A stretch of DNA of 19,130 nucleotides from positions 1 through 19,130 of the forward strand of contig JAOXYB010016421.1 in the NCBI GenBank assembly GCA_028565635.1, given 5' to 3'. The DNA comes from Phoronis ovalis. Its lineage: Eukaryota > Phoronida > Phoronidae. The notes beneath the pieces were generated by a model. That model saw only the letters and a program-made list of their open reading frames with translations. It was not told the origin of the DNA and ran no database searches. Shown piece after piece: positions 7,001 to 16,596 of this stretch. How positions within the stretch are numbered: position 1 is the first letter of the stretch; every line of letters starts with the position of its first letter. The position numbers were made by a program, and so were the translations under genes.

Positions 7001-10000
7001 CTATTCATACAAATAATACTATCCTTTTCCAATGTTCAAGTCATTTCCTTATCTTGGGATGCGTATATAAAAGACACCCATATAAAAAAACAAAATCAGA
7101 AAAGAACGTTTCACTTTTGCAAGGACTTATCCCATTTTAGCATGGCTGCTCATATTGTTTTGCTGGTGGTTATGTTCATAGGTCATGTGGCTGGTGACCA
7201 CCATACTTCCTCCAATGTCAGTTGTGCATTCGTCAATGGACAATGCCAGTACAATGTAGTGTTGTCGCAAGAAGGCACTTGTGCTAAAACTGTTAGTCAG
7301 AGTGCTGACTATGAAAATCGCATCAAATACTTGGAAGATTCAATGAGAAAACAAAACATGGTGCAAAGTAAACTGCTTCAACTTGTTCAAACTAATATGG
7401 TGAAAGACAATATGCAACTTAAAACTGAAATGGCTGATTTGACTGAAAAATGTAACAAGACCGAGTCTGAGAAATACTATTGTGAGCAGGTGCTGGAAAT
7501 GGTAACACAAGAACTTAATCAGACAAAATTAGATAAAAGTTATACTGAACACCAACTAAAGGCTTCAAATTTAAAAGTTTTGCAATGTGAAAAACAATTT
7601 ATAAGTGGCATTGCAAACTTGAATGCTTGTGAGAAATCAGTAAAAAGTTTGCAGTCAGAAGTTTGAACATTGCAAGGCACACTTAATGCCACTGAAAAAT
7701 CATTGGGCACTTGTCAAACAGAACTTGAGAGTGAGAGACTGTGAGTGTTCAATCAAAAAATGATTCATTGATTAAGTGCACTACACAACTAAAGTTAGCT
7801 ACTACATGTTTTCCTAAGTTAGTTTTAGATTCTGGACAAGATATGGCTAAAAAAAGTGGATCCGCCCATGGCTACTTTGGCAAAGATCCTCTTGGTGACG
7901 GAAAGAAAGTTTACTTCATGAACAGTTATGTTAATGTGAAAACTCTTCAAATTTATCCAAAAAGGAACCAATGTGAAAATATATACCCTACCTCTTGGCT
8001 GTGATGGTGCGCAGCCAAATGTATACAAAGATCGCTTCTACTGTTCACTTCCTAATATTCCTGAAATTGGGGTGTTTGATGTATCGGGGAGTCCAAGACT
8101 TGTTGGTTTCATTCACATGGAGGATGAACATGTAGATGGTCATACAGTAGGTGTTCATAGGCAGTGCAATTATGGTTGGGGAGGCTATTCTGGCATTGAT
8201 ATTGAAACTGATGAGTCAGGGGTATGGGTTATCTGGGGGCGCAAAGATGAAGGATGTAAACTTGCTATTAGCAAGATAAATAATGTGACACTAGATGTTG
8301 ATAAAACATGGTACATTGATGTCATCAAGCATAGTGCTGGAAATGCTTTTGTGGCTAAAGGAATACTATATGTCACAGACCATTATAACAACAAGCCGAC
8401 ATTTGTTCACTGGACTTTCAACACCCAGGATGAAACTTTCTGTCAGTATACAAAGTTCACAGGTATCCGTTATCCTAATAGCCATCAATATGGAGCCCAC
8501 CTTCATTTTGATCCCAGGGAGAAGGCTTTGTTTGCCTGGGAGAATGGTTATCAGGTCCATTATAGAGTAACCTTTGATAACTGAGATAAAGAATGTTGAT
8601 CTTTGTATTAGATAAAATAATGCTACAACAGTGGTGATTTTAAAATATCTTGTGTTCTATTTTAAATGAAGTTATCGATTAAAAAATATCTTGCATGTAC
8701 ATATTTTGTTTGTCAACTACAGATCGTAAATTGTATGTAAGTCTTTACAGGATAATACATGTTGTATTCATGTACTCTGTTTAAGTTGTTTATGTAAAAA
8801 ATATATATTATCAAATTATATATTAATGTCTTATTTTTTTATAATCACTTTCAAATGTCACATGAACTTTTGCCTTTACTAAATGGCTCATGTAAAAATC
8901 CTCATAGTCAATTAAAAATTAGCCAAAGCACATGCGTTTATAGCATACTAGTAATAAATATCAACAGGTAATAAGCATAATTCATGGATCTTTTTAGATT
9001 CTGTGTATTTTACAAGATGTTGGTTCCAATATTGCCACTCCAAAAAGTTCTGCAAGAGAGGCACATATAAGTAAGTAATATATTGTTTGAGTAAAATAAA
9101 ATACTTGGTATATAATGGAAAATGGGGTCCACTAGTTACCGTGCCTTAGCATGGGCAGTAAAAACAAAATGCTCCATGTTACTATAGTGTTGTCTGTGTT
9201 AAGACTGGTGTATAGTACTGCTGAGCACTTGTAAATTTCCATTAATTTCTGTCTGTTTTTAGAATATTACATGTATCAACAGAAAAAATCATTTAAAAAA
9301 AAGTTGTGAATACTTAATTTACTCAGTAATATGCGCTCTAGTTATATATGCAGAACTTTTGGGTAAATGATCTGATACTGGCATTTATTTTCCACATTTT
9401 TAGCAAATATCACTTATAGATGTTTGCTTAAATTTTTTAGAGAGATTAATTTTTAATTTGCAGTAGCATCTTGTATTGTCATAGATGAGCCAAATCTAGG
9501 TATCTATACTACTAAGCGAACGGAGTGGATTTTTCTCACCGCAACTAAGTCTAGGCGTGCACCACTATCGGTGTGAAACCATGTCTGGTAGATTACTTAC
9601 GTTCTCATCTTCAGCAGTTTTTACTGTCGACATCAGATGTTCCGTGACTGCTTAGCAGTTCCTAGAGTATAACTCAGACACTAATTCTGAGCCTAGCGTT
9701 TAACTAATTCTGCGAAAATCACAGAATCCATTTCTAGTTTCTTTAAAGAAAGGCAAACAAACATATCGTATTATTAATTGTGGTCAACAAACAAAAGCTG
9801 ACTATACACCTATGAATATTTTCAGAGAAAACAAAGTTTAGCAGTGACTATGTTGCAGAACTAGAATCTTGGATTGATGAATATGACACAGAATTACCAC
9901 AGCTCAAAAATTTTATTTTACCTGTGAGTATAAATTTGGGAAATGTTATTTTCACAACAACCAGGTTTCTAAGACAAGATATCAGCTAACCAAATATCAC

Positions 10001-13000
10001 AACTTTCATTGTGGTTGCTTATTTGATCGTGAAACATTTTTACTACATTTAAACAGTGATGATTATTACTGGTATTATTTATTTTCTTTATTTTTGCCAG
10101 CCAAGGTATGTGAAATAAGTCTTAGTAAATTTTATTTAAATAAAATTTCTTGATGGAAGTGAACTCGTGTTTTATTACTTCAGGCTGGGAATCAAAGTAG
10201 CAGTGCAATGCATATGGCTAGAAGTATTTGTCGGAGGGCTGAAAGAAGGTAAGCTTTCTTTTAGTGTTAGGTAGTCAATAGATGGCAGCTCAGATAATAT
10301 GCACAGACAAAACCTGTTCAAATGCAATCTGCGATCTTTATGCTAATTCATTGAATATTGGGCTCATGGTTGGAGTGTTGCATCTTCAATTGTTTTATGG
10401 CTATATAAATTCCACAAAAACTTTAAATAACTGATTCTCAAAATTAACATTATAATATCATGGATTTTTAAATAGTATTATGAATCCCTTATGATAGCAC
10501 AGGTTTATTCTAAAAAGTGTTTAGATGAAATTTTTATACACTGTTTATTTTGAAACTCCTGCTTGACAATCAATATTTGGGTCTAATCAACAACTCTATG
10601 GGAAGCTTGTTCCGGACCAGTATTATTTATTATAAAGTTGAAATATTTTTGTTTTTAAATGTAGGGTTTCTGCCTGTTCAGCATAAATTGGAAACTTCTA
10701 GAAGTTTTATAACTTGTAAACCTAATCATCAGAAGATATACAGAGACATATCACTAACCTAAATTCACAAATATAATTATAAAGATATCTATTTTTTGAC
10801 AACCAATAATGAATGCCATCTTCTTTTTTAAGAGAGGTAATGCCACCTTGTGGCAAAATTAGTTAAAGCCAAGTTTGGTGTGCCATGGATGAAATTTGCC
10901 CTTTGGTACACTTCAGTTATGGAAGACTGATTTAGGATAACATGTTCATGTTCATGTTCATTTGTAATGAGAACTTAATAAAATCGTAGGAAAGTGACAA
11001 TTTAAAAAAATAAAATTGCCAATCTCTGCCAGCATGGAGAATTGTAATGGTACTTGGTTCATAGATAATATTTATATCATACTGCTGCCAACTACCAATA
11101 TCTCATAACTGCGAGAAATTTAGTTGTGTTAGTTGGTAACTTGTGGGTTTATAAGTTGAGAATTTGGTACAAAAAATGATTGAGATTTGGCAGGTACGAT
11201 ATGTATTGTATACAGCTCTGTCAGCATAATTTCAACTCTTTGTTGTCTACAGGACTTGCTTGCTGTGGTCATGGTGGCCTATGTTTTCATAGTAATCAGC
11301 AGACGTTTGTATTCTGCATGTCTGAGTAAATTTATATGAAATTTTGATAAGAACTTTAGACATACAACAAAATGCCAAGTACAATCAGGCTCACCTGCAA
11401 AAACAGCAATAAAAGCTAGACAGTCTTATCTTAGAGTTGAGTCTATAAGTACATGGATTTTCTGCATATTTTTCTCCTCTGAGCTTTTTTGCATAGTTGT
11501 GGTTTGCTTTTTGGATCTTTTTTAGTGAACCTTTACTTTCTTGATTTCATGTTTCCAACTAAACTTTCTTAAGTATGTTTGTGATTTTTTTAAGTAAAAC
11601 ATGTTTGGTACTAATATTGCACTTTATTTCTAGTTATATTAGTCTCAGATTATATGCAATAAACATTTGAAACAAACTTGTTACTGAGGTAAACCCTATC
11701 AAACTTCTATTACTTATGTGCAGTAACATCTCTTTATATGTGTAATATCAAAATACTTGAAGACATCACTCACTTGACAGGCACAGGTGAGCTAAAACAG
11801 GAGCTAAAAATATATTTAGGAACCTACTCAGGCACAACAGTTGTTTACACAGATTGAGATAGTCTAGACTGGCAGAAGTCAGAAATGATTTTTTTGATAA
11901 TTTTAAGTTGCAATTCTCGTTAAAATATAATTCTACCCAATTTTAAATTTTAAGTTTGTCAAGTTCAACATATGAATCAGACTGGACTTGAATAGGTTTA
12001 TAATGCATACCTATGTACTTTTTCAGGGAATGATAATTAATTGTTATAAATTGGATATTGCTAGTTACCCAACCATAATCAAATATATATCAATTGAATG
12101 AAGTGATCTTAGTTTGACCCTAGAGATACTTAATACATGAAATTTCCTACAAGCTTTTTACATCACTGGTGGTCAATGTGGTTAGATGTCAAGATTTAGC
12201 CTCTTCAGTAGTCTCAACTGAGCAAGAAAATATACAACAAACAAACAAAAGCTTCCTAACATTTTCTAAGTGTTTCCCTCCTCTGGTCAACCTAAAGTTG
12301 ACATTTCAATAAAAAGTTTTCATTACCACCAGCTTTTACTAAATTCCACTTTGTGGTCAGTTTTAATAATTAGCTTTATGGATTGAGTGTGATTTTGAAG
12401 TTCAAGATTTGAGCAGTTGTGTCTTCCTCTTTTTATCTAGTAAAGTATGATAGAAGTACCAAATGTATTCTTATACCAGTTCCTGCTTATTTTTATTTGC
12501 TCAGTTTATTCTGTCCATACCAGTTTACAATGTTTTTCCCAATTAAAGTATTTTTAATGAGTAAAAAAGCTTATAACAGAAACTACCTTTAGCAGTCCTT
12601 GCATTTTAAGAATAACTGTTAAGAGACATTTAAAACGGATAGGCGTCATTGTGAATAAAAAATATACTTTATGTAATAAATTTAGTAACAGTGCAGTATT
12701 GCCTTCGTTGGTAGTTGTCATTCTTGGAATAGTTGAACAGGTATAAGAAATATCGCATGGCATAAATATCATGCAATTTTTGTTATAATGTCAATATTCA
12801 TGCACAAATATGGAATCCCATGTGTTGATTGGTCAGTTTTTTATTAGTTGCCACACAGTTCTACACAGTATAATTTACACTTCACAATTGAAAACATTCT
12901 ATTTTCCTTTGTTATCTAATGAACGGAAGGAACTACACTGGCATCTCCTGACACCTCAGTACCCTCTGACATTGATTCTATAAAACTTGCCTTCAGTCAT

Positions 13001-13488
13001 GGTGTAATTAGCCTCATTATTGTGTGATTATATTTAATTAGAGGTATTGTATTTTGATTTTTCTTTCAGGGTGGTTCCACTTGTCACATCTGGTGAAACA
13101 GATCCAGATGTACTGAAGTATCTGAATAGGTAATAGTTACAATATATTATGTCAGGTTTTGTTTCCCTTTTTTTTAGCTAACTTTGTCATTTTTGATCAG
13201 TCAATATTTGCCTTAGACACTACTGAAATAGACTCATTAACGTTTCACATATGTAATGCATTTGTAAGTAAAGTATTTCTTAGTTCAGTGTTGTGTATTT
13301 TTTTCTGAAAAATGATGTTTTTTCTATAATTCAAGTAATTATTAAAACTAAGGTTTACATTTTTTGTACCTGTTTTTAGGCTGAGTGACTTCTTGTTCAC
13401 GCTGGCACGCTATGCTGCCTTTAAAGATGGATGTGAGGAGGTGATATACAGAAGAATACCTCCACATAAAAAAGAGAGTGCTTCATGA
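3866..13488 (+). CDS. MMAB: Cob(I)alamin adenosyltransferase, mitochondrial (nine coding exons)
   Basis: PduO-type corrinoid adenosyltransferase: it transfers adenosyl from ATP to cob(I)alamin, making adenosylcobalamin for methylmalonyl-CoA mutase in mitochondria. Exons are 3866-4011, 4752-4810, 5533-5626, 6418-6469, 8998-9070, 9826-9923, 10184-10248, 13070-13129 and 13380-13488. All junctions are GT..AG and phase-compatible, giving 756 nt or 251 residues against 250 in human, which also has nine exons. Residues 1-~58 are basic and poor in acidic residues at first, as expected of a mitochondrial presequence. The ATP-binding stretch is [43 protein letters not shown] and SSAREAH follow. CRRAERRVVPLV contains Arg187, Arg192 and Glu194, matching the human residues Arg186, Arg191 and Glu193 altered in cblB methylmalonic aciduria. 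[16 protein letters not shown] closes the active site. No lesion is seen. An olfactomedin-type gene is nested in intron 4. Confidence 0.97.
4012..4751 (+). other. MMAB intron 1
   Basis: AT-rich. It contains a 67-codon plus-strand frame at 4311-4514 that ends just before ordinary intron sequence resumes (listed separately). No other feature is seen. Confidence 0.75.
4311..4514 (+). other. Small open frame in MMAB intron 1, possible coding fragment
   Basis: 67 codons from ATG (open for 19 further codons upstream). The content is fairly protein-like, with an amphipathic charged stretch ([18 protein letters not shown] then [19 protein letters not shown]) and a hydrophobic end. The family is not recognised. 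It could be a decayed transposon-protein fragment or chance; an alternative MMAB exon is unlikely because no splice sites frame it. Confidence 0.25.
4752..4810 (+). CDS. MMAB: MMAB exon 2
   Basis: Acceptor cttttttatag, donor AAAG|GTTTGT. It encodes the end of the presequence region and KIYTRTGDK, the start of the conserved ATP-binding motif. Confidence 0.93.
4811..5532 (+). other. MMAB intron 2, carrying an inverted-repeat element
   Basis: Contains the MITE-like element at 4921-5317. The remainder is AT-rich without features. Confidence 0.75.
4921..5317. mobile_element. MITE-like element with ~65-bp inverted arms
   Basis: The left arm 4921-4986 (ccagtctgaa ... gggcttaacc) and right arm 5254-5317 are imperfect reverse complements, roughly 85% identical by eye. 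Shared blocks include ccttctcaactaatgt and gggcttaa. About 265 bp of unrelated sequence lies between them. No coding potential is seen. The target duplication is unclear: TTTAT precedes the left arm and TTTTT follows the right. The structure and size fit a miniature inverted-repeat transposable element. Its transcript in the MMAB pre-mRNA could form a long hairpin. Confidence 0.7.
5533..5626 (+). CDS. MMAB: MMAB exon 3 (ATP-binding motif)
   Basis: Acceptor ttctttgcag, donor TTGG|GTACTA. It encodes [14 protein letters not shown] and [13 protein letters not shown], the most conserved block of the family. Confidence 0.96.
5627..6417 (+). other. MMAB intron 3
   Basis: AT-rich intron; nothing recognisable inside. 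A 63-codon plus-strand frame at 5816-6007 has no protein-like pattern. Confidence 0.75.
6418..6469 (+). CDS. MMAB: MMAB exon 4
   Basis: Acceptor ttattttcag, donor ACAG|GTAAAA, phase 0 at the end. It encodes [17 protein letters not shown], the helix after the ATP-binding block. Confidence 0.93.
7064..7073 (+). promoter_or_regulatory. TATA box of the nested olfactomedin-type gene
   Basis: TATATAAAAG sits in a locally GC-richer setting (ggatgcg on one side, acaccc on the other) and lies 69 bases before the ATG at 7142. A start site 25-32 bases downstream (about 7094-7100, near atcaga) would give a 5'UTR of about 45 bases, typical of TATA-driven animal genes. Confidence 0.6.
7142..8584 (+). pseudogene. 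Intronless secreted olfactomedin-domain protein gene, nested in MMAB intron 4, disrupted
   Basis: Three consecutive pieces form one coding region. 7142-7666 starts with a signal peptide ([18 protein letters not shown]) and continues as a Cys-containing heptad-rich coiled coil ([19 protein letters not shown]). TGA at 7664 interrupts it, but the same frame goes on in coiled-coil style to about 7741. The frame then shifts, and 7741-8004 carries the last coil and the start of an olfactomedin domain ([18 protein letters not shown]). A second shift, at the A5 run 7959-7963, leads to 7973-8584 ([37 protein letters not shown]). Olfactomedin proteins are secreted and oligomerise through such coils. 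Full length would be about 480 residues. It lies on the same strand as its host gene and has its own TATA box, which argues against a processed retrocopy. The breaks may be real decay or assembly indels; the TGA is harder to explain by indel error. Confidence 0.85.
7664..7666 (+). other. Premature TGA in the olfactomedin-type gene
   Basis: The reading frame resumes directly after it with [16 protein letters not shown] and continues the coiled-coil pattern, so this looks like a point nonsense mutation rather than the natural end. Confidence 0.7.
8678..8683 (+). terminator. Candidate polyadenylation signal of the olfactomedin-type gene
   Basis: ATTAAA about 95 bases after the TGA at 8582-8584. 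A later AATAAA at about 8952-8957 is an alternative. Neither is followed by an A tract marking a retrotransposed tail. Confidence 0.35.
8998..9070 (+). CDS. MMAB: MMAB exon 5
   Basis: Acceptor tctttttag, donor TATAA|GTAAGT. It encodes [20 protein letters not shown], a family-wide signature. Confidence 0.96.
9071..9825 (+). other. MMAB intron 5, with a GC-richer block
   Basis: The central part (about 9490-9740) is noticeably richer in G+C and CpG than its flanks and contains short internal complementarities such as ttctttaaagaa. It may be an old repeat, but no ends or family are recognised. The rest is plain AT-rich intron. Confidence 0.5.
9826..9923 (+). CDS. MMAB: MMAB exon 6
   Basis: Acceptor aatattttcag, donor ACCT|GTGAGT. 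It encodes [19 protein letters not shown] and [11 protein letters not shown]. Using the next AG two bases downstream would bring a stop into frame, so this acceptor is fixed. Confidence 0.95.
10184..10248 (+). CDS. MMAB: MMAB exon 7 (catalytic arginine cluster)
   Basis: Acceptor ttattacttcag, donor AGAAG|GTAAGC. It encodes [17 protein letters not shown], including the Arg/Glu residues mutated in human cblB disease. Confidence 0.96.
10249..13069 (+). other. MMAB intron 7, the longest intron
   Basis: 2.8 kb of AT-rich sequence. The only local features seen are a CTCF-like palindromic site at 10841-10855 and a short ATGTTC microsatellite near 10941-10962. No convincing gene on either strand. 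Confidence 0.7.
10841..10855 (-). promoter_or_regulatory. CTCF-like motif in MMAB intron 7
   Basis: Read on the minus strand this is tgCCACAAGGTGGCA, which fits the conserved CTCF core CCACNAGGTGGCA. It is also a perfect 6-bp stem (TGCCAC/GTGGCA) with a 3-base loop. Binding is only inferred. Confidence 0.3.
13070..13129 (+). CDS. MMAB: MMAB exon 8
   Basis: Acceptor tttttctttcag, donor AATAG|GTAATA. It encodes [19 protein letters not shown]. Confidence 0.95.
13380..13488 (+). CDS. MMAB: MMAB exon 9 (C-terminus)
   Basis: Acceptor acctgtttttag. It encodes [17 protein letters not shown] and a short variable basic tail, ending in TGA at 13486-13488. Confidence 0.95.
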
Positions 13489-15642
13489 AATTGATGTTCT
13501 ATGAACAGTAAGATATAAATAATGGTGGAATAATAGCTGTAGGCTTAATGAGACCAGTTGCATGATTTGACTTAATTGATACTGTTAATTTTTGCCTATT
13601 ACATACACTCTTTTGTAAAGTTCAGTTGTGTTATTTAGAGCGATGTGGTCAAATAAAAAAGCTGTCAAAATATTTAGTTTCTATTTAACATGGTTGCTGG
13701 AACATAGCTTTTGCTCTATTTCTTTAATTTTGCTGTTTTGACACAACATTATGTGTAGAGGAGCTCTACTGCTGAAGTAGAATATAACAGTTATGAAAAA
13801 TAAAATGAAAGAATTTTACATACATGTCCATATATTTTAAAAAGTTATTGCTATTTATACATAGAAATTTCAAAAATGCTGAACTAACAAACCATACTTC
13901 TGAACACATTTTGTGGTATTGATTAGGCAAAATATAATTAATAATGTCCTTAACATCAGGAAGCTGAGCACTACTTTGATTTAAAATAAATACTGTTCTA
14001 CTTTTTATAAAAGATGAAATACTTTGTTTAAATAACAGCTGGCCTGAGAAACAGCATAATGTTCTCTTTAATATACTAAGAAGCCAGTCAAAATAATTTC
14101 ATCTTACTTTTTAATAAGCAATATAACACTATAAATATATGACATTGCTTTGTCGCACTTGTACATGTAATAACATTTGATACTTTTTATTACATATACT
14201 ATGATAGGCACTGGCAGTGAATTTGCAAGTTTGAGATCACAGTAAAATATGATCAGGTTGAAATCATAAAACTTACTATATCATTTATTTTTTTTAAAAA
14301 ACTATAAATACAACATTATGGCAGTTTATAAGCTGGGTTCAAAAACAAACAATACATTTGAGTTACTAAGTGCATATCTTGCCTGTTGTTTCCCTTTCAA
14401 AGCTTATGGTGGTTGGGTTGTCTTCAAATTTGGAGTAATGCCATATATAATCTTCCTGTTACTAGTAGTTTACAGACAGATGGCACTACAGTTAAGTTAC
14501 TGATGAAACAAAAGATACACTAACACTAATTATTAAGTTACAACAGTTACTACTAGTTAACAATTTTTGTTAGACTACAGCTATATATACAAATTAAACT
14601 ATACTATGTACATGAACAAGAAGGTGATACCAGTTCCTGGTTTACAAACTTTCTTATAATGACTTATTACATTAAGTATATGCTATTGTTTTATATCATA
14701 CAACATGTGATTGTCTTCTTTTCATAAATAACGTGGGAACACAAGTTTAACAATTCAATTTTGCAAGGGCATCTTTCTTATACAATGACCAACTGCACAT
14801 CCTTTGTAAAGGAAACTACACAAAGCATATCCTAGTACTGATTTAAAAAGAAAGTTGTATTTAAGACATTTATATGCTAAAACACATGTTCTACACCCAC
14901 AAAACACATGACCACTCATTCAAAGGATAGAAGGATAGTTTATGACTACACACAAGGTCAAATGTTAAAATAATTAGTACCTGTCAGGGTTTTTTTTAAC
15001 AACGTTTAATGTTTGCTCCTGGAAGTGTTCAGGTATTCACCTAACAATTATAAAAAAAATAATCTACAAAGTTCAGTTCAAAATATGCATAGTGCTTCAC
15101 ATTGAGGCTTTAGTTTCTATAACATGACAATATATAATTGAGTAGTTTTGAGGATATGACTTTTTTCTACAGTTTGCATTAAATAACAGAAACATACATT
15201 CCCGGATTCTGCTGATGTTCATAGATAGTTTTAGTAAAAATGGACTAATTAAACCACAAATTAAATGAACAGGCAACACGCATTTCAAGGAAATGTATGC
15301 CTACTTTTTAGTTTTGTTTCCTTGAAAAACTTTTCTTTCTATTCAGTTTGGCATGATAGATGTACAGGAGTGTCTGTCGTAGTATTACAATAATAATGGA
15401 GATCATAGTCACATTTGTATTTTTACTGAAGGTGTTAACATGAGCTTCCTTCAATGTTAAATCTGACAAAGAATGATGATATGAGCTTTGTAAAAATATA
15501 ATGTTTGATTGTAAAATGTTCAAACCACTCTTTCTATTACACTATAAAAATACTGTAAAGTTAATGCAACAATACTGAAAACGGTCATTGTTTTTCACTA
15601 TTAAGCAAACGTTCAAGAGTCTATATACACTCAAAATTAAAC
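13489..15642. other. Convergent intergenic region / 3'UTRs
   Basis: Lies between the stop codons of MMAB (+) and the Cys-rich gene (-), so it should hold both 3'UTRs. It is AT-rich. A 61-codon plus-strand frame at 14318-14503 and minus-strand frames at 15097-15523 are hydrophobic or patternless and are not supported as genes. Confidence 0.6.
13652..13657 (+). terminator. Candidate MMAB polyadenylation signal
   Basis: AATAAA 164 bases after the MMAB stop codon. A second AATAAA at 13799-13804 could serve a longer 3'UTR. Confidence 0.5.
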
Positions 15643-15946
15643 TTATACAAAAATAAAACTTTCATTATCAGTGACATCATTACTATAACTATCACACGTG
15701 CATTCTTTATGTTGCGACACAAGCTTCCAATAACCATGACATTGTGGTACCATAACAGCATTCCATCTTGTCAGAGTCTGGTACACTCCGTGGCCTTGAC
15801 ATCTTGTCCCAAGATGCTTTTTCATGGCAGATGGTTGACATTCTACACAAATTTTGGTACCCCGCTGCAAACTGTTGGCCCATTTTGTTGCACTTGACTT
15901 TGTACAGCCACGATAAGCGCGAGTTACTTCATAGATGGCACAATAT
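15643..15946 (-). CDS. Cys-rich gene, terminal exon
   Basis: Encodes 100 residues from YCAIYEVTRAYRGC to the stop, with all eight cysteines of the domain. The ORF could be extended upstream to an ATG at 16053, but that part is AT-rich intron beyond a good acceptor. Confidence 0.75.
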
Positions 15947-16596
15947 CTGTAAGAAAGCATATGATTTAGATTTTGTGTTTCATTAAAGTAAACGTCCATG
16001 CATGCACAACTATATAACAGGATGTTATGCATGCTTGTAAAGTGTACTGTCATGGTTATTTTTAAAATCCCTAAAAATGTTTAAGAAAAGTCTAATATGT
16101 AGACAAAAACATTTCTTGAATATCTTTGTTCTCATTTAAAAAATATACAAACAAACTTATCACAAGAGACACTTAAAATAGTTGTCAAACAAGATAACAA
16201 ACAAGACTAGAAACAGGGAAACTTAGTTTTTTTACAACCTCTTGAAGTGATGTTTCATTTGCTTTTGTTTCCTAGCCTATTAATACACTAAACACATAAA
16301 CCACACTAATTATGTACTTTGAGTTGCATGTAGATTGATATTGCTACACATAGACCTGCCTTATTTTATAGCATTAATCTGGGGGGAACAATTGTTTATA
16401 TTATTCTGTCCACTAGGTGTACATTTGACAGAATATATTTCTGTCTGTGTGTGCAACATAAACACTTACCCTGGTCTGTTGACGGCCATATGAGAACGAT
16501 ATTTTTGGAAGAGATTCCTGTTAATTCCTTTATTAGGATTGTACTTGGCATGTTTTCTCCACTGGCTGAAACGTTCTGGTAAGATGCTGGCAGTTT
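15643..16596 (-). CDS. Unrecognised secreted-type Cys-rich protein, last two exons
   Basis: Exons 16470-16596 and 15643-15946 join in phase (GG|A makes Gly) across a GTAAGT donor and a tgctttcttacag acceptor, giving 142 residues before TAA. The first exon encodes a basic segment (LPERFSQWRKHAKYNPNK, NRNLFQKYRSH). The second encodes a compact domain with eight Cys spaced C-x11-C-x18-C-x2-C-x12-C-x19-C-x12-C-x-C. It includes KICVECQPSAM, a TRCQGHG turn, LTRWNAVMVPQCHGYW and CTCD, then a short acidic tail. The even Cys number and the paired C-x2-C and C-x-C suggest a disulfide-bonded extracellular domain, perhaps of a secreted factor, but no known family is recognised. The 5' exons, including any signal peptide, are not confidently found; exon 16470-16596 needs a phase-1 donor upstream. 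The gene converges on MMAB. Confidence 0.7.
15947..16469 (-). other. Intron of the Cys-rich gene
   Basis: 523 bp bounded by gtaagtgttt and tgctttcttacag. Nothing recognisable inside. Confidence 0.65.
16470..16596 (-). CDS. Cys-rich gene, penultimate exon
   Basis: 127 bases between a ttcatttctag acceptor and a CCAGG|GTAAGT donor. Only the frame giving TASILPERFSQWRKHAKYNP both looks protein-like and joins in phase with the last exon. Confidence 0.7.

Larger units (their letters stand above)
6470..8997 (+). other. MMAB intron 4, hosting a nested gene
   Basis: The 2.5-kb intron contains a same-strand olfactomedin-type gene copy (7142-8584) with its own promoter. The flanks 6470-7050 and 8690-8997 are AT-rich without other features. 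Confidence 0.8.

Noticed and set aside
7741-7830. A 90-bp intron (GTGAGT..TTTTAG) that would remove the frameshift in the olfactomedin gene
   Set aside because: Every available acceptor gives the wrong phase for the downstream domain, and the skipped part itself reads as coiled coil.
8185-8560. Alternative frames within the olfactomedin domain
   Set aside because: Overlap the well-supported domain frame and have no signature.
10550-10762. 70-codon frame in MMAB intron 7
   Set aside because: AT-driven composition with no motif or splice context.
10941-10962. ATGTTC microsatellite
   Set aside because: Only about three copies; too short to be of interest.
14318-14503. Hydrophobic 61-codon plus-strand frame in the convergent region
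   Set aside because: Lies in expected 3'UTR; hydrophobicity follows from T-rich sequence, with no splice or promoter evidence.
15709-15986. Two plus-strand frames over the Cys-rich terminal exon
   Set aside because: Antisense shadows; the minus-strand frame has paired cysteines and matching splice sites.
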